Translations under genes and position numbers: made by a program
From: Archangium lipolyticum
GTDB lineage: Bacteria; Myxococcota; Myxococcia; Myxococcales; Myxococcaceae
Length of the DNA: 64,000 bases
Reading direction: 5' to 3'
Assembly: GCF_024623785.1 (NCBI RefSeq)
Contig: NZ_JANKBZ010000025.1
Location: 1 to 64,000 of the forward strand
The notes under the pieces: model-generated
Told to the model about the DNA's origin: nothing
Database searches by the model: none
Seen by the model: the letters and a program-made list of their open reading frames with translations, nothing else
Part shown: in pieces, positions 1 through 7,750 of the stretch
Layout of the letters: each line of letters begins with the position of its first letter
Position numbering within the stretch: position 1 is the stretch's first letter

Positions 1-96
1 GGACAAGGAGAGAATGCGTTTGGCGTGCAGGTCCTCCTCGAAGAGCGACTCCAGGAACTTGTGCACCTGCTGGTCATTGAGGCGTGGCTTGCGCAT
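1..96 (-). CDS. Transposase N-terminus (IS4-like), cut by window edge
   Basis: Thirty-two codons run leftward from an ATG at 94-96 and continue past the window edge. The visible peptide begins MRKPRLNDQQ and includes EEDLHAKRILSLS, which resembles the N-terminus of IS4-type DDE transposases I know from myxobacteria (LHAKRVLSLANAT type). Only the first tenth of such a protein would be visible, so the family is tentative. The ORF points away from the MerR gene at 182 and may mark the edge of an insertion that removed that gene's natural start. Confidence 0.45.
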   Translation of the reverse strand, partial: MRKPRLNDQQVHKFLESLFEEDLHAKRILSLS

Positions 97-181
97 GACC
101 GCAGAAGTAATAGCGCCCGTCCTACTTTTCGCACCACTCAGCCTACACACCGCTCCCTTGCTCCCCTGCTAAAATGAGGGG

Positions 182-967
182 ATGGCTCAGCGCCTGACCC
201 GCAAGGCGCTGCGGGTGTACGCCGAGCAGGGGTTGCTCCGTCCGGTGCATACCGATCCCCTTTCGGGCTACCACTACTACAGCTTCAGCCAACTGGAAGA
301 CGCCCGCAGAATTACCCGTCTGAGGGACTTCAACATGTCTCTGGAGGACATCCGGGAAGCCCTGAGGGCATGGCAAGCATCCGAGCTCTCCAGCCTGCTC
401 CAGCAGCAGCAGCGAAAGCTGCAGGCCCAGCAGGAGGACATCCAGCGGGTCCTGAGCGACCTGCGGGCCTTCATGCAGGCCGAGCGGCCCCTGTATCAGG
501 TGAACACCAAAAAAGTACTACCCCAGCGCTGCATCACCCGGCGTGCCCGCTGCGCCCCCGAGCATTCCTGTTCCTTCATTGATGCCACACAGCCAGCGCT
601 GCTCAAGGCTCTCAGGGCGGCGGGAGCCCACCCGGCCGGGTCAGGAATCGTGCGGTACTTCGAGAGCGAGGGGGAGGACACCTGGGATGTGGAGGTCTGC
701 CAGCCCTTTACGATCGATGGACCCCTGCTGCTTCCAGAAGGGTTCGATGTGCTGACCCTCCCGGGAGGAACGGCGGCCTACACGGTGCATGGGGGGGATT
801 GCGGCGGGGATTTCGGGCTGCAGGGAGCCTATGAAGCGGTCTGGAACTGGATCCGGGAACACGGCCACGAAACCCAGGGGCCCCCCTATGAGGTGTACCT
901 GTTCGAACAGAGCAACACCGACGACACCGCCGATTACCGCACCGAAGTGGCCTGGCTGATCCGCTGA
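182..967 (+). CDS. MerR-family regulator with GyrI-like effector domain, short N-terminus
   Basis: The 261-residue protein has a MerR-like winged helix (residues 1-60, with KALRVYAEQGLLRP and GYHYYS), a dimerisation coiled coil (about 65-105) and a GyrI-like/AraC-effector domain (about 108-261, with GPPYEVYL near the end). MerR proteins of this class bind stretched promoters and respond to small aromatic or drug ligands. An in-frame TAA at 170-172 fixes the start. The usual first residues (IGELA type) and the first HTH turn are abbreviated, so DNA binding may be impaired. Codon choice and composition (AAAAAAGTA runs, relaxed third positions) differ from the GC3-rich genes to the right. It probably controls, or was transferred with, the aldo/keto reductase 78 bp downstream. 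Confidence 0.75.
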   Translation: MAQRLTRKALRVYAEQGLLRPVHTDPLSGYHYYSFSQLEDARRITRLRDFNMSLEDIREALRAWQASELSSLLQQQQRKLQAQQEDIQRVLSDLRAFMQAERPLYQVNTKKVLPQRCITRRARCAPEHSCSFIDATQPALLKALRAAGAHPAGSGIVRYFESEGEDTWDVEVCQPFTIDGPLLLPEGFDVLTLPGGTAAYTVHGGDCGGDFGLQGAYEAVWNWIREHGHETQGPPYEVYLFEQSNTDDTADYRTEVAWLIR

Positions 968-1045
968 GCCAGGAAAGACCACTCCCGCACAACAACAGAA
1001 AACCCACGCAAGAGGTTTCGCCAGAAGCGAAGCCAAGGAGGAGTC

Positions 1046-2086
1046 ATGTCTAAACGCAAGCTGGGAAACACAGGCATTCAGGTCAGCGCCCTCGGACTGG
1101 GCGGATGGACCATCGGAGGCCCCTTCCGGGGCGGCACCGACGAATGGGGTTACGGACCGGTGGACGACCGGGAATCCATCCAGGCGATCCATAGGGCGGT
1201 CGACCTGGGCGTGACCTTCTTTGACACCGCTGCCAATTATGGGGCTGGGCACAGTGAGAGGATTCTGGGAAAAGCCCTCGGCAGCCACAGGTCCAGCGTG
1301 GTGATCGCCACGAAGTTCGGCTACCGGGTGCTGGACGACCAGAAGCTGGTAGACGGTCCGGAGGTCCATCAGGAAGCCATCCGCCGCTCCTGCGAGGCCA
1401 GCCTGCGCAGGTTGGGTACGGAATACATCGACCTGTTCCTGTTCCATGTGGGCGACCATCCCGCGGATCAGGTGGATGAGGTGCTGGACACCCTGGAATC
1501 CCTGGTGGCGGAGGGCCACATCCGCGCCTATGGATGGAGCACCGATGATCCGGTGCGGGCCAGGGCTTTCACCGCCGGAAAGCACTGTGCGGCCATCCAG
1601 CACCAGCTCAACATCTTCGAGGACAATCCTGAAATGCTCAGGCTCTGCGAGGAGATTGGCATGGCCAGCATCAACCGGGGTCCTCTGGCAATGGGCCTGC
1701 TGACCGGAAAATACGCCAGAGGTGCACGCTTCGACTCCACCGACATTCGCGGTGCCAACGTACCCTGGATGAAGTACTTCCAGAACGGTCAGCCCAATCC
1801 TGAATGGCTTGCCCGCCTGGAGCAGGTGAAGGACATCCTCACCTCCCAGGGCCGGACCCTTGCCCAGGGCGCACTGGCCTGGCTGTGGGCACACAGCCCG
1901 GTGACCCTGCCAATTCCGGGATTCCGCACGGTAGCGCAGGCGGAGGAAAATGCCCGCGCCCTGGAATTCGGACCACTGACCCCGCGGCAGATGCAGGAGA
2001 TCGACCGGATCCTCGGACGGGAGGATTTCAGGGCCCCCTCGCGCGGGAGCGGAGCTGAATCCGCAAGAGGCGGGTCCGCCGCCTGA
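1046..2086 (+). CDS. Aldo/keto reductase
   Basis: This 346-residue protein belongs to the NADPH-dependent aldo/keto reductase superfamily of TIM-barrel enzymes that reduce aldehydes and ketones. The catalytic tetrad is readable as Asp60 and Tyr65 (FFDTAANYG), Lys90 (ATKFGY) and His134 (FLFHVG). The opening KLGNTGIQVSALGLG is characteristic. A strong ribosome site (AAGGAGG) lies just before the ATG. It sits co-directionally behind the MerR gene, an arrangement typical of a stress-response pair. The last 15 or so residues are a low-complexity Ser/Gly/Ala tail. The substrate cannot be told from sequence. Confidence 0.9.
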   Translation: MSKRKLGNTGIQVSALGLGGWTIGGPFRGGTDEWGYGPVDDRESIQAIHRAVDLGVTFFDTAANYGAGHSERILGKALGSHRSSVVIATKFGYRVLDDQKLVDGPEVHQEAIRRSCEASLRRLGTEYIDLFLFHVGDHPADQVDEVLDTLESLVAEGHIRAYGWSTDDPVRARAFTAGKHCAAIQHQLNIFEDNPEMLRLCEEIGMASINRGPLAMGLLTGKYARGARFDSTDIRGANVPWMKYFQNGQPNPEWLARLEQVKDILTSQGRTLAQGALAWLWAHSPVTLPIPGFRTVAQAEENARALEFGPLTPRQMQEIDRILGREDFRAPSRGSGAESARGGSAA

Positions 2087-2213
2087 GGCGCGGCGAGCGT
2101 GGGGCGATCGTACAGTGATTACGAGCGTAGATGCCTTCTGCCCGTCGCGGTGCCGCGCCCTCCTGTCACCAGCCTGGACGGTGGCGGCGGCTCCGAGCCT
2201 CGCTGACGGCTCT

Positions 2214-2765
2214 TCACTCGCCCGCCATTGTGTACTCGCCCGCTTCGAGCCGGGCGATGAGCCCCTCGGTGAACCTGGCGACCGCCGCCACGCTACCGGT
2301 CCAGAGTGTGAGCAGGTCCGCGGTGTGCGGCGGCTCGGCGCGCTGGGGGAACATGGGCAGCATCTTCTCGAGGCCCTCGCAGGCTGCGGTCGCTCGCTGA
2401 TGCTGTGAGCGCAGCAGGGCGAGCACCCGCGTGCGAGGCAGGGCGGTCATGAACGCCACACCCGCGCCCAGCTCCTCGAGATCGAAGCTCGACAACGCCG
2501 CCTCGAGGCGCTCCAGGAATTCGGCCTCCCCCTCGCGGGTGAGCGAGAAGAGCTCACGGCCGGGCCCCTCGGCGCTCTCTTCCACCCCCAGCGCGCGCAA
2601 CTTCCCCTCTTTCGTGAGCTGCTTGAGCGAGTGGTAGATGGAACCGGGCCGGACGCGCGTCCAGGTGTCTATCCGCCACGTGCCGAGCTCACGGTGCACG
2701 GCGTAACCATGGGCCTGTCCGCGCAGGCGCACCACTCCCAGGACGAACAGCCGCACGACGCTCAT
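2214..2765 (-). CDS. PadR-family transcriptional regulator
   Basis: The 183-residue protein has a PadR winged helix at the N-terminus (LRGQAHGYAVHRELG, then RPGSIYHSLKQLTKEG, about residues 10-75) and a Vir-like helical C-terminal dimerisation domain. PadR proteins are usually autoregulated repressors of adjacent genes. Its start codon lies 75 bp from the divergent hydrolase gene at 2841, and that gap holds a sigma70-like promoter and a perfect palindrome. The likely role is repression of the hydrolase gene and of itself. Confidence 0.85.
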   Translation of the reverse strand: MSVVRLFVLGVVRLRGQAHGYAVHRELGTWRIDTWTRVRPGSIYHSLKQLTKEGKLRALGVEESAEGPGRELFSLTREGEAEFLERLEAALSSFDLEELGAGVAFMTALPRTRVLALLRSQHQRATAACEGLEKMLPMFPQRAEPPHTADLLTLWTGSVAAVARFTEGLIARLEAGEYTMAGE

Positions 2766-2785
2766 GCGGCGAAGACTATTCCAAT

Positions 2786-2813
2786 TTGACTAGTCCGCCA
2801 CCTTCTGTATGCT
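2786..2813 (+). promoter_or_regulatory. Sigma70-like promoter for the hydrolase gene
   Basis: TTGACT at 2786-2791 and TATGCT at 2808-2813 are separated by 16 bp and point toward the gene starting at 2841. The predicted start site falls around 2820, immediately before the palindrome at 2821. Confidence 0.5.
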
Positions 2814-2820
2814 CTGGCTA

Positions 2821-2832
2821 CTCAAATTTGAG
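2821..2832. promoter_or_regulatory. Palindromic operator candidate (PadR)
   Basis: CTCAAATTTGAG is a perfect 12-bp palindrome lying just after the predicted transcription start and 8 bp before the hydrolase ATG. A related half-site (TCAAATT on the complementary strand) overlaps the -35 box at about 2782-2790. The placement suits roadblock or occlusion repression by the divergent PadR protein. Confidence 0.45.
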
Positions 2833-2840
2833 GAGCGGCC

Positions 2841-3653
2841 ATGCCTGGAGCCACCCTGCACGATGGAAGCACGTTGGAGTTCGAGGTCTTCGGAGAGGGC
2901 CCCGCGCTGCTGCTGCCGGTGAATCCCAGGCCTGTCGAGGGGGAACGGGCGGAGCTGCTGCGCGCCTATGGCAACGACCCCGCCCTGGGGAAGCACCTCA
3001 TCGAAGGGCTCCAGGAGCGCCTGCGCGTGATCGCCTTCGACTACGAAGGTCACGTGCTCCGCGAGCCGAAGCCGGACACGCTGACGCCAGAGAACATCGT
3101 CAAGGATGTACTGGCGGTGGCGCAGGCGGCGGGTGCGTCACGGTTCGCGTACTACGGGTACTCGTGGTTGGGGCTGGTGGGACTGCAGCTCGCGCTCCGA
3201 ACCGACCGGCTCTCCGCCCTGGTGATGGGTGGCTTTCCGCCGCTGGGGGGCCCCTACCGCGAGATGCTCCGCGTCACCCTCGCGGCCCACGAGAACGCGG
3301 GACGGCAGGCCAACGGTGACGAATGGTCCACCGAAGGGATTTCGAAAGAGCAGACGAAGCAGTTCGTCACCCTCTACACCGCCCTCCAGTCCTTCGACGA
3401 CTCGGCGATCCAATCGCGGCTCCGGTGTTCGCGGCTGTGCTTCGCCGGGAGCAGGGACGAAATCCGTTACGGCAAGGAGTGGGGCGACGTGCTCGTCAGC
3501 CTGGCGGGGCCCCTGCTCCAAAGACGCTCGGAGCTCGAGGCGCTCGGGTGGGAGGTCCGCCTCCTCGACGGGCTGGACCACACCGCGGCCATGCAGCCCG
3601 GGAACGTGCTGCCAATCCTGCGATCGTGGCTGCTCGAGGCTCACTCCAGCTGA
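2841..3653 (+). CDS. Alpha/beta-fold hydrolase
   Basis: The 270-residue protein has an alpha/beta-hydrolase layout: oxyanion-side strand (GPALLLPVN), nucleophile elbow YYGYSWLGLVG near residue 118, an acid candidate in GSRDEIRYG and a C-terminal His in GLDHTAA. The elbow reads G-Y-S-W-L-G, so the glycine that closes the usual GxSxG is shifted by one residue. It is transcribed divergently from PadR, suggesting an inducible detoxifying or ester-cleaving enzyme. The substrate is unknown. Confidence 0.8.
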   Translation: MPGATLHDGSTLEFEVFGEGPALLLPVNPRPVEGERAELLRAYGNDPALGKHLIEGLQERLRVIAFDYEGHVLREPKPDTLTPENIVKDVLAVAQAAGASRFAYYGYSWLGLVGLQLALRTDRLSALVMGGFPPLGGPYREMLRVTLAAHENAGRQANGDEWSTEGISKEQTKQFVTLYTALQSFDDSAIQSRLRCSRLCFAGSRDEIRYGKEWGDVLVSLAGPLLQRRSELEALGWEVRLLDGLDHTAAMQPGNVLPILRSWLLEAHSS

Positions 3654-3691
3654 GGTGGGATCGAAGCCACCTACCAGGAAGCCATGAGCCT

Positions 3692-3783
3692 CCCCAACTG
3701 ATTGTCGAGCGAACCTTTGGTTGGCTCAATCGCGAGAGACGTCTGTCCAAGGACTGCGATCGCAAGGAGGAGTCCTCCGAAGG
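3692..3783 (+). pseudogene. IS5-type transposase C-terminal remnant
   Basis: One reading frame gives IVERTFGWLNRERRLSKDCD, matching the conserved C-terminal signature of IS5/IS427-type transposases (VERTFxWLNRxRRLSKDYE). Nothing of the N-terminal two thirds is present. The fragment sits just upstream of the flavoprotein gene at 3871. Confidence 0.6.
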
Positions 3784-3870
3784 CCGGAGACGGAAACCCT
3801 TCACGTGGTATGCTGTTCGATGCAAAGAAAGTGGCTGCGGTGGCCACATCCGCGAGATGGGAGACGCGTC

Positions 3871-5280
3871 ATGAGCAACAAGAAGACGTGGGGAGATCAG
3901 GAGTTCTGGGGCTTGGGATTCGAGTTCGATCCACAATGGCTCCTGACCGACGAGCAGAAGAAGCTCCAGGCGGCGCTGATCGACCTTTGCCGGACCACGC
4001 TGCGCGTGAACGCCGTGGAGAGCGACAAGAAGCTTGTCTATCCGCGCAAGAACCTCGAGGCCCTGGCGAAGCTCGGCCTGCTCGGCCTCATCGTGCCGAA
4101 AGAACTGGGGGGGATGGGCCAGAACCACGTCTGTGCCGCGATGGTCGTCGAGACCATCGCGCGCTACGGCTGTGCGAGCACCGCCATGTGTTACACCATG
4201 CACCTGGGCGCGGTCGCCGCCGGTCTCCTCCGCCATCACGACAACCCGGTGCTGCAGGACATCTTCAAGCGCGTCGACAGGGACTGTCTCATCGGCACGC
4301 TGTCCTATTCCGACCCTGAAACCGGCTCGCACTTCTGGTATCCGGTCTCGTCGAGCGCCGAAGAGACACCGACGGGCTGGCGGGTGCGCAAGAAAGCCTC
4401 CTGGACCACCTCGGGCGGTTTCGCTGACTGGTACATCGTGCAGACCACCAGTCCCGATTTCGGCGGCAACTACGCGAACCTCTCCTGCTTCCTCATCATG
4501 AGCGACGAGGTGAAGTCCGATCCCGCCAACTGGGACGGTCTGGGGCTGCGCGGCAATCAATCCGGCCCGATAGAAATCGACAATGTGGAGATTCCGAGGA
4601 ACCGGCTGGTCGGCCCGATCGGTGACGGCGCGACTTCCAACGACGAGTGCGTCGATCCCTTCTTCCTCCTGTGCTCGTCCGCCTGCTGGAATGGCATCGC
4701 GCTGGGCATGATCGACATCGCGAAGAAACATACGACCGGGAAGACCCACGTCGATGTCGGCATGCGCGTCGCCGACTACCCGACCATCCAGGACTACGTC
4801 GGCGAGTGCATCATGGACACCAACGCCGCACGCGCCCTCGACTATCAACTGGGCCAGGCCCTGGATGAGGCCACCAACAACTGCGACTGGTTCCTGCACA
4901 AGGATCCCGCCACCCTGCTCCGCACCCAGTTCCTGCACTGGATGTGGCAGGTGAAGTTCATCGCCGCGAAGAACGTCGCGCACGTCTCGGACAAGATGCT
5001 GCATGCCTGCGGCGGCACGGCCTACAAGCCGGCGCTTGGCATCGAACGCTATCTGCGTGACGCCAAGGCGGGCTGGGTCATGGGCCCGACCAACGAAGTG
5101 CTGCGTCAGTTCGTCGGCAAGATGGCCCTGCTCGGCACGCAGTCACTCGATTACTGGAACCAGACGATCAACGAGCGCGTGTTGAACAACGAGTTGAAGA
5201 AGCTCGACGCCGACGGCAAGCGCCAACTCGCCGAGAAGTTGCTCGCCGAAGCCAACGGTAGGAAGTCCTCGGCCGCCTGA
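3871..5280 (+). CDS. Acyl-CoA dehydrogenase family flavoprotein
   Basis: The 469-residue protein shows the three-part acyl-CoA dehydrogenase fold: helical N-domain (LRVNAVESDK; LGLLGLIVPKELGGMG), middle beta-domain (GTLSYSDPETGSH; KKASWTTSGGFADWYIV) and helical C-domain ending in HACGGTAYKPALGIERYLRD and WVMGPTNEVLRQFVG. These flavoenzymes oxidise acyl-CoA or analogous substrates with FAD. I start it at ATG 3871 (MSNKKTW) rather than at an in-frame ATG 150 bp upstream, because the upstream part overlaps transposase debris. It lies 51 bp before the DUF1989-GcvT gene and is probably co-transcribed with it, which suggests one-carbon or amine catabolism rather than ordinary beta-oxidation. Confidence 0.85.
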   Translation: MSNKKTWGDQEFWGLGFEFDPQWLLTDEQKKLQAALIDLCRTTLRVNAVESDKKLVYPRKNLEALAKLGLLGLIVPKELGGMGQNHVCAAMVVETIARYGCASTAMCYTMHLGAVAAGLLRHHDNPVLQDIFKRVDRDCLIGTLSYSDPETGSHFWYPVSSSAEETPTGWRVRKKASWTTSGGFADWYIVQTTSPDFGGNYANLSCFLIMSDEVKSDPANWDGLGLRGNQSGPIEIDNVEIPRNRLVGPIGDGATSNDECVDPFFLLCSSACWNGIALGMIDIAKKHTTGKTHVDVGMRVADYPTIQDYVGECIMDTNAARALDYQLGQALDEATNNCDWFLHKDPATLLRTQFLHWMWQVKFIAAKNVAHVSDKMLHACGGTAYKPALGIERYLRDAKAGWVMGPTNEVLRQFVGKMALLGTQSLDYWNQTINERVLNNELKKLDADGKRQLAEKLLAEANGRKSSAA

Positions 5281-5331
5281 GCCCACGTCGTCGAGGGTAC
5301 CGATGAAAACGAGTCTCCCGGAGTGTCCGTC

Positions 5332-7671
5332 ATGAATGCCGCTGTGCCCCGTGGCCTGCGGGTGCCAGGCTTGCGCACCTTGCCGGTGGGCGTCGAGCGC
5401 TACGTCGTCCCTGGTGGCGGCTCCATCGTCGTCGCGCTGTCCGCCGGAGATCGGCTGCGTGTGCTCGATCCCGAGGGCCGCCAACCGGGCGAGCTCGTGG
5501 TCTTCGATGCTCGAGGGCAATCGCGACCGGAGTTGCTGGGCGTGACGACCTCGAGCCGAGCGGACGGTCTGTTGAGTCTGCTCGAGGCCTCCGGCAACGA
5601 GGGAGAGGGTGTCATCTCGGCGCTGGCGCGGCGGGGGGTCGCGCTGCGGGACGCACGCGCCATTCCGGTGTTTGGGTTCGACACACCGGCGGGTGCCTCC
5701 GTGTCATACGTCGCCGAGGCCTCGGCCATTTGCGCCGTGGTCTCGGTCGGCGGGCCAATGGCCGTGGACGCGCACGATGCTCCGACCGAGCTCGTCGTCT
5801 TCATCGACCGCGCACAACCGGCCGCGCGCCGGCTCGTGGAACCCCCCGAACCCCTGGCCGAACCTCGGCTCGATCTCCGCGTCGACCGCGCGACCGCGCT
5901 CGCCTATGAGGCGTTCGAAGGCGAGTACATCCAGATCATCGACATCGAGGGCCGTCAGTGTTCGGACTTCCTGGCCTTCGATCGCGCGTGCCTCGAGGCA
6001 GGCCTCGAGATTGGCATCGATCCGACGTCGACGCGCTCGCTGACCGGCAAGGTCTACCCTGGCCCGGGGCTGCACTCGAAGTTCTTCGGCCAGGATCTGC
6101 AACCCCTGGTGGAGGTCGTCCAGGACACCTGCGGGCGTCACGACACCTTCGGACTGGCATGCTTCGCCAGGTTCTACGAAGACAAAGGCTACTTCGGCCA
6201 CGCCAACTGTTCGGACAACTTCAACGCCGTGCTGGCACCGTACGGCTTGAGGACACGTCCTGGCTGGACGGCCATCAATCTCTTCTACAACACCTTCCTG
6301 GACGCCCAGAACGCCATCTATCTGGATGACCCCTGGTCGAGGCCGGGTGATTACGTGCTGATGCGGGCCTCGCGCGACCTGGTGTGCGGCTCATCGGCCT
6401 GTCCCGACGACATCGATCCGACCAATGCCTGGAACCCGACCGACATCCAGGTGCGTGTCTACCCGGCCAGGAATCTCTTCAAGAAAGCGATTGCCTTCAG
6501 AATGACTCCCGACGCGGAACCCAGACTCACCAAGGAAACCGGCTTCCATCCGCGCACCTCACTGCTCACACGCAACCTGGTGGAATACCGTGGCTACTGG
6601 CTCCCGGCTTGTTACACCGGCAAGGGACCGACCGAGGAGTACTACGCGTGTCGCGAGAAGGCGGTGGTGATGGACCTGTCGCCGTTGCGCAAATTCGAGG
6701 TCCTCGGTCCGGATGCCGAGGCCCTGCTGCAACTCACACTGACGCGCGACATCCGCCGTGTCGGCGTGGGCCACGTGGTCTACAGCGCCATGTGCTACCC
6801 GACCGGCGGCATGATCGACGACGGAACGCTGTTCCGGCTCGGCGCCGACAATTTCCGCTGGATCTGCGGTGAGGAATACGGCGGCGTATGGCTGCGCGAA
6901 CAAGCCGAACGACGTGGCCTGCGCGTCTGGGTCAAGTCGTCCACGGATCAGCTTCACAACATCGCGGTGCAGGGCCCGAACAGCCGGGAGATCCTGCGCG
7001 AAGTGGTGTGGACGGGAGCCACGCAGCCCACCCTGGACGAGCTCGGCTGGTTCCGCTTCCTCATCGGACGCATCGGCGGACCGACTGGCATTCCGATCAT
7101 CGTCTCGCGGACCGGCTATACCGGCGAGCTCGGCTACGAGGTCTGGTGTCACCCGACGCAGGCGCCCGCGGTGTGGGACGCCGTCTGGAAGGCCGGCGAG
7201 CCGCGCGGCCTCATGCCCCTGGGTCTGGATGCGCTCAACATGCTGCGCATCGAAGCCGGGCTGATCTTCGCCGGTTACGAATTCAACGATCAGACCGACC
7301 CCTTCGAGGCAGGCATTGGATTCACCGTACCACTCAAGAGCAAGGAGGAGGACTTCATCGGTCGCGAGGCCTTGATGGAGCGCAAGGCACATCCGCAGCG
7401 CCAGCTGGTCGGGCTGGAGCTCGAAGGCAACGAGCCAGCGGGTCACGGTGACCGCGTGTATGCCGGCCGAGCACAGATAGGCACCGTCACCAGCGGTACG
7501 CGCTCGCCCCTGCTGCGCAAGAACATCGCGCTGGCACGCATGGACGTGAAGTACGTGGCGATGGGGACCGAAGTCGAGATTGGCAAGCTCGACGGTCACC
7601 AGAAGCGCATTCCGGCAACCGTCGTACGATTTCCCTTCTATGACCCGGACAAGAGCCGGGTACGCGCCTGA
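5332..7671 (+). CDS. DUF1989 - aminomethyltransferase (GcvT) fusion
   Basis: This 779-residue two-part protein has about 370 N-terminal residues of tandem DUF1989 (urea-carboxylase-associated) character, including QIIDIEGRQCSDFLAFD, and then a full GcvT/DmdA-type folate-binding domain. The latter shows CREKAVVMDLSPLRKFEV, RTGYTGELGYEVW, PLGLDALNMLRIEAGL and GREALMERK. GcvT-fold proteins transfer methyl or methylene groups to tetrahydrofolate. I chose ATG 5332, preceded by GGAG at 5319-5322, over an in-frame GTG nine bases earlier. With the flavoprotein upstream it probably forms an operon for demethylating or deaminating a small methylated amine; the substrate is an open question. Confidence 0.85.
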   Translation: MNAAVPRGLRVPGLRTLPVGVERYVVPGGGSIVVALSAGDRLRVLDPEGRQPGELVVFDARGQSRPELLGVTTSSRADGLLSLLEASGNEGEGVISALARRGVALRDARAIPVFGFDTPAGASVSYVAEASAICAVVSVGGPMAVDAHDAPTELVVFIDRAQPAARRLVEPPEPLAEPRLDLRVDRATALAYEAFEGEYIQIIDIEGRQCSDFLAFDRACLEAGLEIGIDPTSTRSLTGKVYPGPGLHSKFFGQDLQPLVEVVQDTCGRHDTFGLACFARFYEDKGYFGHANCSDNFNAVLAPYGLRTRPGWTAINLFYNTFLDAQNAIYLDDPWSRPGDYVLMRASRDLVCGSSACPDDIDPTNAWNPTDIQVRVYPARNLFKKAIAFRMTPDAEPRLTKETGFHPRTSLLTRNLVEYRGYWLPACYTGKGPTEEYYACREKAVVMDLSPLRKFEVLGPDAEALLQLTLTRDIRRVGVGHVVYSAMCYPTGGMIDDGTLFRLGADNFRWICGEEYGGVWLREQAERRGLRVWVKSSTDQLHNIAVQGPNSREILREVVWTGATQPTLDELGWFRFLIGRIGGPTGIPIIVSRTGYTGELGYEVWCHPTQAPAVWDAVWKAGEPRGLMPLGLDALNMLRIEAGLIFAGYEFNDQTDPFEAGIGFTVPLKSKEEDFIGREALMERKAHPQRQLVGLELEGNEPAGHGDRVYAGRAQIGTVTSGTRSPLLRKNIALARMDVKYVAMGTEVEIGKLDGHQKRIPATVVRFPFYDPDKSRVRA

Positions 7672-7725
7672 ACCCTGGGCATGCCCCGGTTTTGTGGACA
7701 TACCTCATAAGTTGGCTACACGGAA

Positions 7726-7746
7726 CTCCAGGCCACAAACCTGGAG
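7726..7746. terminator. Stem-loop after the GcvT fusion gene
   Basis: CTCCAGG (7726-7732) pairs with CCTGGAG (7740-7746) around a 7-nt loop, between the convergent GcvT fusion gene and the kinase pseudogene. There is no T-run, so if it terminates transcription it does so weakly or only protects the 3' end. Confidence 0.35.
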
Positions 7747-7750
7747 GCGC

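Noticed and set aside
3496..5004. Long leftward open frame of about 500 codons opposite the acyl-CoA dehydrogenase gene
   Set aside because: It is antisense to a gene with complete family motifs, has no domain of its own and is a by-product of GC-rich third positions.
6559..7701. Leftward 380-codon frame opposite the GcvT domain
   Set aside because: The sense strand encodes a clear aminomethyltransferase domain; the antisense product has no family features.
7690..7750. Sequence TTTTGTGGACATACCTCA reminiscent of an insertion-sequence end
   Set aside because: I could not find a matching opposite end, target duplication or transposase fragment nearby.
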